A DNA stretch of 64,000 bases from Prinia subflava. Its lineage: Eukaryota; Chordata; Aves; Passeriformes; Cisticolidae. The stretch is taken from NCBI RefSeq assembly GCF_021018805.1, contig NC_086283.1:56100705-56164704 (forward strand). Direction: 5' to 3'. Numbering within the stretch: position 1 is the stretch's first letter; each line of letters begins with the position of its first letter. This document shows, piece after piece, positions 1-11,455 of this stretch. Below the pieces are notes generated by a model. The model worked only from the letters and a program-made list of their open reading frames with translations, did not search any database and had not been told where the DNA came from. The position numbers and the translations under genes are program-made.

Positions 1-446
1 CAAACCAAGAAATTAATTTGGTGTATTCCATGGACAGACAGGTGTCCAGCTGTTTCCAAGGGTGCATGGTCCCATTACATTTGATCATGGGAGGGCAAAT
101 GCCATCACTCCAAACCTTCACTTCATCCTTCTACTCCCCACTTTATACACTGAGCAGGATGTGGTATGGTGTAGATACATGGGATATGATATGGAATACT
201 CCTTTGGGTCAGTTTAGGTCACCTGTCCTGGCTGTGACTCCTGTCCCAGCCTTCCATGCACCCCCAAATTCCTTGCCATCGTGGCAGTACGGAAAGCAAA
301 GAAAGCCTTGGCTCTTTGTAAGTCCTGCTCAACAATAACAAAAACATTTCTGTATTATCAAAACCATGCTCAGCACAAATCAAAAACACAGCCCCATACT
401 TGACACTCTGAGGACAACAAATTATATCCCAGCCAAAATCAGCACA
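1..446 (-). mobile_element. ERV LTR, truncated by the window edge
   Basis: Read on the minus strand, the element starts at 446 with TGTGCTG followed by a G-rich TTTTGGCTGGGAT block. That is the 5' end of a widespread avian endogenous-retrovirus LTR family, recognised from memory. Further in, the blocks at about 310-420 (TTGGCTCTTTGTAAG, AACAATAAC, CAGCACAAATC on the plus strand) and 205-225 (CTTTGGGTCAGTTTAGGTC) also occur, diverged, in the LTR at 14488-15053, so the two are related copies in the same orientation. The 3' end lies off the window. No retroviral coding sequence is seen, so it may be a solo LTR or one end of a longer element. Confidence 0.7.
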
Positions 447-3400
447 ATTACTTTCAGCTAAACTCCATAATACAAATTTATATGCAACGAAATTCATGCC
501 CTCTGCTCATTTCTTGGAGTGAATGAATAGCTACCCAAATCAACAAGGTGCTTCTATCACAGTGTGCCTTTGTCTTTTCTTCTGACATGCTTTTTTTTCT
601 CTTTGGCAGGCTTTGACCTACATTGGAAAGTGTAGTTCCACTGATATGAGGTACATCAGCCAATTGTACAACAGAGGAAACTGTCAGAGATTTTTAAGGA
701 GAAAAGAAATATTATCTCTCTGTTCTTTTACTGTCAGCATTTATCTCCATTTTATCTATTTTTAAATTAGTCACTCCAGTCCTCAGTTTCTGTGTTCTAA
801 ATATTTTATTTTGAGGATGTAATTTACTAACTCAAGAGCTCTTTGAAAAGCTTTCTAACTTGATTACTGTCATTGGGAACATCTGCCTAACAAACTTAGG
901 CATTAGCAGAATGTGGTTTTCATTTCTCAGGAGATTCATAGGTTTAATTCCAGGACTCCTTAATCCATGACTGATTTTGAATTAAAAAAAAATTATCCTT
1001 TGCCTCCTGTTTCCTTAAAAGTAATTTTTAATAAAAATGGAATAGCAGAACATAGGAGAAAGAAGAGGTCCACCAGAGCACAGATATTTTTAGCTAACAT
1101 CTATTGTAAGTATCTCTGGGAGATCAGGATGAATAGCCTCATCCTCACTCCAGGTCAGCCGCCACCTGCACAATTAATAGATCATATTCATACGGGCGAA
1201 GCTGCCTGACAGTTGACCCATTTTACAAACACATACATAAATGTGTATGAAACCTTTAGTAGATGCAACACTGTTTCTGGAGTCAGGCTCTGTTGTTGTA
1301 GCATCCAAATAAAAGCTGAAGCAAAAATTAAAAAAAAAAGCTTTTTGTTTTTCTTAAAGCTCTTTGCAGAGATTTCTCCCACTGAGAATAGAGTTTCTGT
1401 GACAATTTATTCAGTGATGGGCTGTAAAATGAGCATTTGTTGAAAGTGAAGACTAAAAAATCATTAATTTGGACAGGATCTTATTAACAAAGAATGATGC
1501 AATGCAACATGCAGGGATAATATTATTTTCTCTGTGTGTTTCAGAGGGTTCCACTGAACGGCATCCTCAGTGTTACTTAGAGTTTCAATAGCTGAAATCC
1601 TTTTTATTTTTGTTAATAATCTTTGGGGGTTTATGTTAAAATAGAACAACTATGTGGGTGGTTTCAGGTTCAGAAAAGGAAAAGAAAGCAGAACTTTAGT
1701 GCCAAATGCAAGATTACGGCTTTGAGCTGTCTGTGTTGCTTGGTGTAATGTGAGAATTTGCAGTGACAACTTCTGCAATGACCACCACCTGCCAGATATG
1801 TGAATTAGCAGTTATAACACAAATCCTATTTCTTAAAAAATCTTGTAGTAAGGTTTCGAAAACCTGCAGTTTTGGAAATGACATTGTATTTTCAAATAAC
1901 TGCTTATTAATGTCATAGCAAGTACCTAGTTCTCTTGCAGATTAAGAAACATAAATGTAGAGCTATTTTTACAACAGATTGTTATCAAAATGAGTAATAC
2001 ATTTTTGTTTTAATATATTATTGAATGCAACAGGCATTTTATTAAATGCAACCATGCTATCTAGTGTATTTCTTCAGTTGATTTCACTGTGCAGTTTTAA
2101 TGTACTGCTGGCTCCTACAGTTAGAATATTTACTTTTTAAACAGAGACAGGATGATGGTGGCAGAAAGCAAGCTACTGTGATTTATGGCTTGCAGAAAGA
2201 ATGGTTTCCACTTAAAGTCTGAATGTACCTGAATATACAGTTTCTGAACATAACTGTGGAAATTGCCAACAATGTACAGTGCAGCTAACGTGAGAGTATT
2301 TGTCATCCACTGGCTGTGTAAATAAAAAGCTATTAGTAATTCTCTGCCTGTCCTCAATCAGTCCTGGAAACTATTTTTTAGACAGTCCTTTTCTAACACT
2401 ATTTTTTATGTACTAAAGCAAGGCAGAGATTATCTTAACTAGGTCAAAAGTTGTCTAGGAGGTACGTGTACTGAACATCACATAGAGAGGTTCAAGAAAA
2501 ACGCAAACTATAGGATCTACAGTTTAGTTAGGTAATGTTTAATGTGAGCTAGCTGAGCAAAGCGAGTGACCTCAAAAATATTTCACAAAAAATTGCTTTC
2601 TGTATGCCACATTTTTCTAAAGAAATGTAGTTTTAATATAGCAAAAGAGGAGGGTCTTTAAAAATAGTCTGTACTTCTGGAGAAAACTTACTATCTCAAG
2701 CTAGTTCAGAATGACCCTGAAAAAATGGCATAGGGGCTACTCATTGTACCAGAGATCTGCCAAAACCAGACTAAGATAATGGTGCATCATAGTTCATATT
2801 GTTTTGATCTGTGAATTTCCCAACAACACCTCTTTGTTAATGGCAGATTACAGGCATTTGGGTAGATGTAAGATTCTCTTCACTAAAATTGGATTTTTGT
2901 GACCAGCAAAATGGAAATGGAGTTGTATTTTTTTATACTCCAAAAGAGGTTCTCCTTAATTGTGACAGAATATGGCTTTGTTACTGCAGAGATATATAAC
3001 TGATTGCAGGGTTTTCACATGTAATCAAGAAATAATTTTCCCTCTTTAATGTATTATTCTAATTAAATGCTTGGATAGAAACTGAGCTGAACATATATGG
3101 CTACATTTTTCAGGGCAATCTGTAGATTTTTTTTTGCATTTGCAAAAAAAAATGGTTTAGTGTAATTCTAGGTGAGAGCTCAATTATCTCTGTGCTCCCA
3201 GCAAATGAGAATTAGATGCCTACATGCTGACATGAGATGGATGTAAGACATAATCTTCTCACTGTTCTCTATCAGTCAGTTTAGGTATTTCTTGCTCTTT
3301 GAGCTAACTTCTGTGTATCTGTTATTTGCAGGCATATAACTCTTTCCTCACATTTTTTAAGGCTCTGCCATGGTGTCCTGTGAATTTCACTCAGCATTTG

Positions 3401-3540
3401 AGCTCTTGAGCTATGCAATGAAACAAGGCCTGCAGCAACTCCATTTCCTTCAGCTACTCAGCTGTGAAATGAGCAACTCTGCTCCTGAAGCATGATAGCT
3501 GCAAATGAAGCAGGAACGTAGATCTCTCTTGTTTAGTATC
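447..3540. other. Intergenic, no gene recognised
   Basis: AT-rich sequence with only short chance open frames (under about 80 codons) and no protein similarity that I recognise. No repeat family could be named with confidence. In the mammalian gene order ISOC1 would lie in this direction, but no ISOC1 exon is visible. Confidence 0.6.
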
Positions 3541-3910
3541 TCAGAATCACAGAATAGTTTGCATCGGAAGGAACCTTAAAGACCATCTAGTTCAAGCCCC
3601 TGCTGTGGGCAGGGACACCTCCCATTGGACCAGATTGCTCAGAGCCCCATCCAACCTGGCCATAAACACTTCCAGGCATGGGGCAGCCCCAGTTTCTCTG
3701 GACAACCTCTTCCAGTGCCTCATTACCCTCGCAGTAAAATATTTCTTACTATTATCCAAATTCAATCTCTGCTTCTCCAGTTTAAAGCCATTTGCCCCTG
3801 TCCTATCACTCCATGCCTTTGTAGAAAGTCCCTCTCCACACTTTCCTGTAGCCTCATTCAGGTATTGGAAGGCTTCTATAGCATCTTCCCAGAGGTTGTT
3901 CTTCTCCAGA
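3541..3910 (-). mobile_element. CR1 LINE, 5'-truncated 3' fragment
   Basis: The plus strand begins TCAGAATCACAGAATAG, then GGAAGGAACCTTAAAGACCATCTAG, and continues through blocks such as CTCAGAGCCCCATCCAACCTGGCC and CTGGACAACCTCTTCCAGTGCC. These are the reverse complement of the avian CR1 3' region, so the element lies on the minus strand with its 3' terminal octamer-type repeat at 3541. It keeps only the last 370 bases or so, the usual result of incomplete reverse transcription. The 129- and 136-codon frames crossing it are incidental. Confidence 0.92.
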
Positions 3911-3916
3911 CTTATA

Positions 3917-3936
3917 CGTGTGTGTGTGTATATATA

Positions 3937-3969
<33 letters not shown>
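3917..3969. repeat. Compound TG/TA microsatellite
   Basis: Alternating purine-pyrimidine tract: a GT run, a short TA run, another GT run, then a longer TA run. It lies almost directly against the truncated 5' side of the CR1 copy. Likely length-polymorphic and able to adopt non-B DNA. Confidence 0.95.
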
Positions 3970-6142
3970 GAGCTTACAAGTGGAAGAGCTCTGAGTATTA
4001 GGACTTCAAAATGTCCCATACCTTTGGAATTTTAATCCAAACTTTTCCAAAATGATCGTCTCTTAATCTCTTGGTATACAAGATTCTCATTTAGATTATT
4101 ACAGAAATAATGATCTACTCAGAAATCTGGAGTACGGGCCACATTTTCATAGCTAGTGTTTTGTTTCTTGCTTAAAAAAAATTCTCAGGACTTAATCCCA
4201 CTGTGTTATGAAAATTTACATAGCCAGGGAAAATTACAAGACTCTACCAGAAGATTGTAAGGTGTTTGAAACCTAATCTTTTCTCCCTGTATCTATCTGA
4301 TTGGTTTAATCCACTCCCAACTCCCTAAATTGCAGTGTCTCACTTGGGATATACAGTGTTTACTGCCAATTTGGGATTTCTTTAAAACCTTTATTTTTAA
4401 AAATTCAGGAAATTTTTTCCAAAGTTGCACCATGAAATGCAGCTGATGGAGATATTTAAGAGATGTCTTTTTCAGCCACACGCATGGTATTCATTTAATA
4501 CCACAACAGAATTGTACTCTGGAAGTACTGAATTTCATTGTAATGGTAATGAAGTGAAAGGCAAACTACATGCTGGTTTTAGAAGCTGACAAATAAATAA
4601 ATGCCTTTGCATTTTGACATTTGAATGAATGACATCATTAGTGCTTTATGCGCCCACTCAAGCTGATAGCTGGTAGTTTTCCTTGATAAAAAAAGTTGAA
4701 TATAAGAAGACAATTTTGATGTTCATGTTCATGTTCATTTTTCTGCCTATGAATTTTCTTCAGTTATTGAGAAGTCTTATCATTGAAATGTAACTGGAGC
4801 AAGATCTGAGGTAGCATTCTATTCCCACATACCTTCAGGACAAGAAGCTGCCAGAGTGAGCTAATGCTCAGGCATGCCTCCCCAGAGATCCATCTTCATG
4901 CTTTTCCATGCCAGAAAATTGAATCCTTATAGATGGGGTGTACAGTCTGGCACAAATTAATCTGTCTTCACAGTTTCTTATGACCTAGGACTAGTATATC
5001 ACAGGTGTTTCTGCCTAAGCTCCAAAAGCTGTGAAAAAAGCATGTCTAGTTAAAAAAACCAAACCAAAACAAAAACCCCACAACCAAACAAAAAAGATAA
5101 ATAAAAAATAAAAGGAGTATTATTGATCAAGTGTATTACTCTTAAAGTGCAGCCCACCAAGTGGAAAAAATTGTTAGCATTTAGTAGAAGACAAATGTAT
5201 TTAGAAAGTACTGTAAGCTGCCTAGTAGAAATTACTTCAGAAAAAAACAGTTTGGAAATTATTGGATAGATAGGCAAGTGTTTAATGATCTCACAGCTGG
5301 CTAGATTTTAAAATTACTGTGATTATATCCTGTGTTAGGAGAAAAATTTAAGTAATTTCCCAGATTTTCAAAGGTTGCTGCCTGGTAAAACTTGCATGTT
5401 TAATTTCTGTGCATTCAAAGACACCAAGAACATAACCAGTCCAATGTTGTTTTAAATCCCCCTGAGTAACATTTCACATACACTGTGTGTGTATAAAACT
5501 GAGCTGAGAAAGTCAGTATGCATTGTTGATTCAACAGAATTCTAATGTGACATGACTAGTTTCAGTGACTTCTTCACTTACTATTACCAATTAAAAAAAA
5601 TTAGAAATGCAAGTGTTTTGTTATGAGCAAAGAGAAAAAAATAAACAAGAAAGGCAGAATAAATAGAAAAATTAATGAAAATTGCAATAATCACTATACC
5701 ATGACTTTTCTTGAATCCCAGATAACACTCTTCTTGTCATTACTCCCAAAGCCAGCAGTTTTCCTGTCATCTACCATCCCATAGGGGCACCCATTGCTAC
5801 ATTTGTTGGCCACATATAGTTAACGATGCATGAGAGCCTGGCAAAAACAGGTTAATAATGAACTCTGTAGGCAAATAACTATATACTGAAATAAGTTGTG
5901 TAGTTTTGGATCAAATCCACATGCTTACGAAGTGTTTTAAAACCAAATATATGCCCTTCCATAGCATAAGCACTGTGAGAGACTGACAATTCTGTTTGTC
6001 TGTACTTAGCAGTTTGCACTGAATGAGCAGGACTCTTCTCATATTAGAATTCTCATCAAGACACTGACTCCCTGCTTGCAAGATATATTGCAAATAATTG
6101 GATACCCTTTACTCCATTTGCTATTATGTGGATTTTGGGGTT
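3970..6142. other. Intergenic, no gene recognised
   Basis: AT-rich, no supportable coding region. Contains a low-complexity A/C stretch at about 5053-5110 and three tandem copies of a TTCATG hexamer near 4720-4740. Nothing else recognised. Confidence 0.6.
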
Positions 6143-6678
6143 TGTCCTGGTTTAGGACAAAATTAGGGGAAAATCTCCACAACTCCCTCCCCCACCACCG
6201 GATTCGGGAGGAATTTCCTCAGAGGAGAAAGTGGAAAAAACTTGTTTATTGAGAAACAACGAAAAAACACTCCCCAACACAAGAAAAACAGTCCGAGATG
6301 ACAACAAATGTTTTCACCAGTCCAAGAGAGGGTGAGCAGTCTCTGCTGGGGAGGGTGCCAAAGCTTCTTTCAGGTGCAGACTCCGGGGGGTTTTCCCTTG
6401 ATGCTCCCGAATCAGGGCCCGAAGCAGGTCCAGTGTCTTCAGGGAAGGGAGGAAGGAAAGAAGGGGAAAGACAAAAGCAGAAAAATGGCAAAAAGCAAGC
6501 AAAAAAGCAGAAAGCAAGAGAGCAAAGCCAGCAAAGCAGCCTAAAGCTAGCAGCAAGCAAGCCAAAAGCAAGCAGCCGGGGGAGGGGCTCAGCTATAGAC
6601 AAAACAAACTGGGAACATGGGAACAGAAACACACGATTTGGGATACAAAGCATGAAAATGTCCTGTCTCCCCAGGACA
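6143..6678 (-). mobile_element. Complete solo ERV LTR with 5-bp target-site duplication
   Basis: The 536-base element starts TGTCCTGG (6143-6150) and ends CCAGGACA (6671-6678), a perfect 8-bp terminal inverted repeat of the TG...CA type. It is flanked on both sides by GGGTT (6138-6142 and 6679-6683), the target-site duplication. On the minus strand a CTATAG box near 6590-6597 and an AATAAA near 6244-6250 sit in the order expected for U3-R-U5, so I place it on the minus strand. A 5-bp duplication fits ERV3/ERVL-like or some ERV1 elements; family is inference. No internal viral sequence is adjacent, so it is a solo LTR left by LTR-LTR recombination. The 175-codon plus-strand frame inside is a by-product of the A/G-rich composition. 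Confidence 0.9.
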
Positions 6679-7771
6679 GGGTTTTATTTGGTTGGTTGGT
6701 TGAACTGTTGGTTTTTAAATGAATGGAGATGTTTAGTGGAGTTCCAAACGCAGAACCTCCAGAAAAAGCCCCTTACCAGACTTGGACTGTCCTATATGGG
6801 TACCACTGTCCATACATACTTGTAAGAAATATTAATTTCTTAATCAGCATAGCAGTATCAGTTACATGAACAAAAGGAGACACAATAACAAGAGGTTTTC
6901 TGCCAGTCTAAGTGGCCTTTTTATTTATAAATATGTGTGTGTGGTCCAGCTGACATAACGCAAAACCTCCCACTTGTCATGCAGGACTATGGAATAACAG
7001 GAAGTATGCAAACTTAATGGTGCCAGAACAGCTCCGAATGGGAATAGGTCAGTGTAACTCCTACTGCAAGGCAGCAACAAGGACTGCTTTGTTCTATTGC
7101 AAAGGCAATTCCTCACCGTTTTATTTGGGCTGTGCTTATTGCAGTCTTTGGAGAAACTCAATTAAGTCTACTTTGGTGAAAGAATCCCAGATTTGTGGAC
7201 TTGTTAGTGGCATAGGAATTGCATTTTGCTCTGCTAATGACCCAGTTTATTTTAAATTGTCCTGGCATAAATCATATAATCTATTTGACTAATTAAGGGT
7301 ATGATGTGTAAGGTATTAATTCCTGAGTATCCGGACACAATCAGATGACCTTCTGATGTTACTTTTATGGCCAAATTAATTGCCACATGACGCTGTCAGT
7401 TATTGACAATACTGCTAATAATACACATCACACTAAAATTATTTCTAAGATTGCTGCTATTCATGTACAACTTTTCTCTGGCTGTCCTTGCATCCAATTT
7501 TTGTGATAGCATATATTAAACAGAAAGACATTATTTGCTTGAAATAAATCTTAACTAAGTTTCATACATACTAGTATGTGTCATTATTTCTGCTGTGATA
7601 ATGCACATCAAATTACTAGTTGCATTGTTAGCTGGGGACAAGCTACTGAAAATGAACTTTTTATTTTTTTAAGAGTGACTTTTTTGTCTTTTCTCCCATA
7701 GCCACCCAGTATTTTTAAATTATAAAAATGCAGGGAAAAGTGCTCCTTCTGCCTTTACCTCTTTTTTCTGT
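6679..7771. other. Intergenic, no gene recognised
   Basis: No coding region or named repeat recognised. The frames of 78-91 codons near 6925-7292 show no recognisable protein. Confidence 0.55.
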
Positions 7772-7947
7772 AAAAAAAGAAAAAGAAAAAGAAAAAGAAA
7801 AAGAAAAAGAAAAAGAAAAAGAAAAAGAAAAAGAAAAAGAAAAAGAAAAAGAAAAAGAAAAAGAAAAAGAAAAAGAAAAAGAAAAAGAAAAAGAAAAAGA
7901 AAAAGAAAAAGAAAAAGAAAAAGAAAAAGAAAAAGAAAAGAAAAAGA
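7772..7947. repeat. AAAAAG hexanucleotide array (about 29 copies)
   Basis: A nearly perfect tandem run of the hexamer AAAAAG over about 176 bases, with one shortened unit near the end. The plus strand is all purine and the minus strand all pyrimidine. The long open frames through it (Lys-Glu on one strand, Phe-Ser or Phe-Leu on the other) arise because the hexamer contains no stop in most frames; they are not genes. Confidence 0.97.
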
Positions 7948-10370
7948 GCAAATCAACAGTAGAAGGTGTATTCTGTATGTCATCTGCAGGAAATTTGTAT
8001 GTCAATTGAAATACATTCTTTATGGTGGCTCTTATAGGTATGAGAATTCTCTTTAAAAGCTCTATTTATCTGCCTTGGGTGAGGAGAATGAAATTCAGGC
8101 CATGATCTGCTTGTGGTTTTTTACTGTTTTCTGGGGATCCTGAGAAAGATTATGAAAATTAATACAGACTAGAACTGTACTAACTATACCAGATTCACCC
8201 AAGAGAGTGGGTATGTGTTTACCCTTCCAGAATTTTATGTTTTCTAAATGGTCACTCCAACCTCTTTTTTATTAATAAACATTTCTTTCATCATCGACCT
8301 TCCTTAAATACAGAGGAAAAAAATATATACATTAAATCTCAAAAATAATTACCTTCATTTATTTTGATCTTTCTCTCCTTTCTATTTTTAAAATATGAGG
8401 TTAGTAGTGCAACTCTCCATCCACACCCCAGCTACCCCTCATCTGCTTCTTTACCACCTATTACATGAAATTAAGTTTCCCGGACAAATACTGGGACACC
8501 ATTTTTCAGCAACACTCGAACCCTCATACCTCAGCCAGTCCAAATGTTGGTCTGTGTAAAGGTAGGAAATGAACAGGTTAGTCCCAATATTTTCTCATTC
8601 TGAAAGGAAGACTCTTTTTGTGGAGTGTGACATAAGCCCCATCATTATTCAGCCTTGAACCATGCAGTGCTGGTTCAAGAACTTAGGTATCCATGAGGAA
8701 AGTGACATTCTGCTGGGACATGCTTCAGTGCATCTGCTGGCATCCAACCTACTGGCTAGAAGAAGGGAAAACTACTGGATTGAGAGTAATAGACTGTTCT
8801 CCCATTTTCTTGGGGTAGTGCATGGAACAGAGCTATTTTACTTGCCTTTGAAAATACGCAGATTGCTCAGGCTATCTTGGTTGCAGTATGGAAAACACGG
8901 GAGAAGCTGGAACTCTGTATTTCACTAGTGCTCACAGCTGGGAATCAAACACTTGTAGGCTCTCAAGGCAGCTGTGTTATAAGAGTCCCACTGTTGCTAA
9001 AAATGTACCCAAAAGTTTGGAAACACCAGTGACTGATTCTGACAGAGCATGGAAGGTGGCATATAGACACTGTTCTTCCACTGTTCCCAGAAACTATTTG
9101 CTTCATCCTAGATACTTCACGAAAGAACTGACCAAATGCTGACACTCACGAACAAGCTTTTGTGTTTTGTTTCTCTCTTTTTATTTTTTCTTTTTTTAAT
9201 GGAAAAGTGTTTTCTTCTTTTCTCATGTCTTTTTTTTCTTTCTCATTTCTTGCATTTTTTTGCATTTAAGTGGTAGAACCTTTTCACTAGTTATATATAG
9301 GATCAAGTCTTATAAAATTAAATAAATTTTAGACGTGCTAAATATGTTACCAAAGCTAAACAATTGATCCCACTAAATCCTTTAGTATTCTACAAGATTA
9401 AGAATGATACTGTGGGTGTCAGGGTGCCATATTGAAAACAAAAAATCGGAAAATAATTATTTTCCATAGAAAGGATGTAATTTTTACTGTTGTCATAAAA
9501 GGGGTCCTGAAGTATATTCAGCATATACCTATGTAAAAGTTAAAGTAGTTTTGATTTTAACAACCAATCCTTTGCTCAAAATTTCAGCCTAACATACAAA
9601 GTTGGGTTTAACTTTATAATAAATACCTCATTCTTAAATTTGCAGTTCTTGACAGGGTAATGACACTTCCACCTGTCTCAGTAAGTGGCAAACATCCCTG
9701 CCTCAGCTTTCAGCTACAGCCAGCCATTTGGGCCCTGCCTAAAGAAACAGAAAAAATGGGACTGCTCAGGAAATGCCACATCAAGTGACCCTCTTCTATC
9801 CTTATGCAACAGTTCTCTTCATTACCCATTACGTACTTTACATTAATATCTGCCATGAGGCATGATGTTGGTGTAAGAATTTGTTAGTTCTCACTGGTTT
9901 GTAAATTGCAAAATTGTTGACTTCGTTATTTATACTGGCAGCCCCATAAGGAATATTATGTTCAAAAATACAAGTTGTGATCTTTACATATTTTTCACTG
10001 CATCCTTGGTTTGCCTTTTTAAAGAAAATCAGTTAAAGCAATAATCAAAGATTCAAAAATTGACACAGGTTGTAATGTTTTGTTACATGAAAAAGCTAGA
10101 AAGACACAAGAAAATTAAATCCTACTTTCATGAGAACTTAGTTTCATATCACTGTTATGATGGAAGAGAGACTTATGATGCCCAGTGTGGAAGAGAGTCA
10201 CCATTTCAGTATTCTCTGATATTGCTTCTGGCTGATCAAAGTGGGCATCACACTGCATTTGAAGAGGGCACTGTGCAAATCAAGTATCAAAAGAGGCTGG
10301 AAAACAGACTTTGTGCAATCAGACTTAAATCAAACAGAGAGAATGGTATTTGGAGTAAATAATCTTATAC
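7948..10370. other. 3' flank of SLC27A6, no gene recognised
   Basis: AT-rich and without a supportable gene. Overlapping plus-strand frames at 8662-8928 and 8888-9142 and one frame at 10060-10362 have no recognisable domains. T-rich patches lie near 9160-9260. Confidence 0.5.
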
Positions 10371-10376
10371 TTTATT
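10371..10376 (-). promoter_or_regulatory. Candidate poly(A) signal AATAAA
   Basis: Canonical hexamer on the gene strand about 900 bases after the stop codon. ATTAAA variants at 10663-10668 and 10949-10954 would give shorter 3' UTRs. Choice between them needs transcript ends. Confidence 0.35.
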
Positions 10377-11278
10377 TTAAAACTTAGAAAAAGCAATTAT
10401 GAGAACAGAAAATCTAGTGTTTTATAAATTCAGCTATATTCTATACTCATAAAATAATTACCTCTAGCAGTTGTTACTAAGAGTATGGAAGCTATTTGTT
10501 ACTCAATATGCTCGACATAAAGTGCTGCAATAATTCTTTTTATGCTATATAAATGATTTTCCCCATTAAGCGTGCAGATTTTCTCTGCCTATTGTTGATC
10601 TGCTGCTACACATTTCAAGAAAGTTTGCCTTGTCTTCAGAATTTGACAATCCAAATGGTCAGTTTAATAAATGAAAGAGCACAGATTATGACAGAAAAAA
10701 AATCTCAGTCGTGATGTTAATATTTGGGTTTGTTTGGAAGTCTTTCTTCTTCAATTTCTTTTCTCTTACATTCCATCAGAAAAGTCCTCGGCAGAAAGGA
10801 TTTTTTTTTCTTCCAACCAGTGTCAAGCCTTTACTTCTTACAATACATATTCAGAAGTATGTAAACTACAGAAAAACAAGATGGTGCTGGCATATAGTCC
10901 ACCTTTAGACACAACATGTGAAACAATGTCTTTATATGTTGATTCTTTTTTAATGTGTTACTATGTATCATTTATGTCCATTTAGTACTAAGAAAAAGTA
11001 TCAGATTCAGCATTTACATTCCAAAGTTAATATAAAATAGAGTTCAGTTAAGTTTTACAGGTTATTTGCTTACAAATTTGTCTGAAGAGGTAAAAAGTGA
11101 TTAGTGAAAAATAATGACCAAGTGAGTAAAGATATAAGACATATCCAAATGTAAATATCAAATATAAAAAACATTATTTTGGATAACTATGCATAAATAC
11201 CGGTAATTAATTGCATTGTTTTCTCATACAATAGCTTGTATAGCCTGTCCCTTAATAGCCTATTATATGGTCAATTAC
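10371..11278 (-). other. SLC27A6: Probable SLC27A6 3' untranslated region (extent uncertain)
   Basis: Sequence directly after the TAA stop at 11281-11279. On the minus strand it offers ATTAAA at 10954-10949 and 10668-10663, and the canonical AATAAA at 10376-10371. The transcript could end shortly after any of these; the lower limit given here is the canonical hexamer. AT-rich, no coding potential. Confidence 0.4.
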
Positions 11279-11455
11279 TTAAAGCCTAATTTTCCCAGAT
11301 AAGATCATCTCATGTAATTCTTTGGTTAACAAGACATATGCTTTCCTAGAATTATCTAAAAAATAAAGAGGATCAGTAATTGTAGATGGATTAAAACCTT
11401 CATCCACAAGTCGAAATTTTTGTTGTTTGAATGTTCCTGTCATTTCCATTTTTTC
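11279..11455 (-). CDS. SLC27A6: SLC27A6 terminal coding exon 10 (residues 574-631, stop)
   Basis: 177 bases; acceptor TGCTGCAG|GAA. Encodes [10 protein letters not shown], a family signature containing the C-terminal Lys, then G-F-N-P and D-P-L-Y-F-L-D-N. It ends S-G-K-I-R-L before TAA. The human protein ends in a very similar I-K-L tripeptide context. Confidence 0.95.
   Translation of the reverse strand, partial: EKMEMTGTFKQQKFRLVDEGFNPSTITDPLYFLDNSRKAYVLLTKELHEMILSGKIRL

Noticed and set aside
6298..6825. 175-codon plus-strand open frame with Lys/Gln-rich middle
   Set aside because: It lies almost wholly inside the solo LTR, is on the opposite strand to the LTR, and owes its length to A/G-rich sequence; no domain recognised.
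7715..8009. Three long frames over the AAAAAG array on both strands
   Set aside because: Low-complexity translation of a hexamer lacking stops.
10060..10362. 100-codon plus-strand frame near the SLC27A6 3' UTR
   Set aside because: No recognisable domain, AT-rich codon use, and its coordinates overlap the likely transcript end on the other strand.
1..11000. Exons of the expected neighbour ISOC1
   Set aside because: No frame resembling an isochorismatase domain was recognised.
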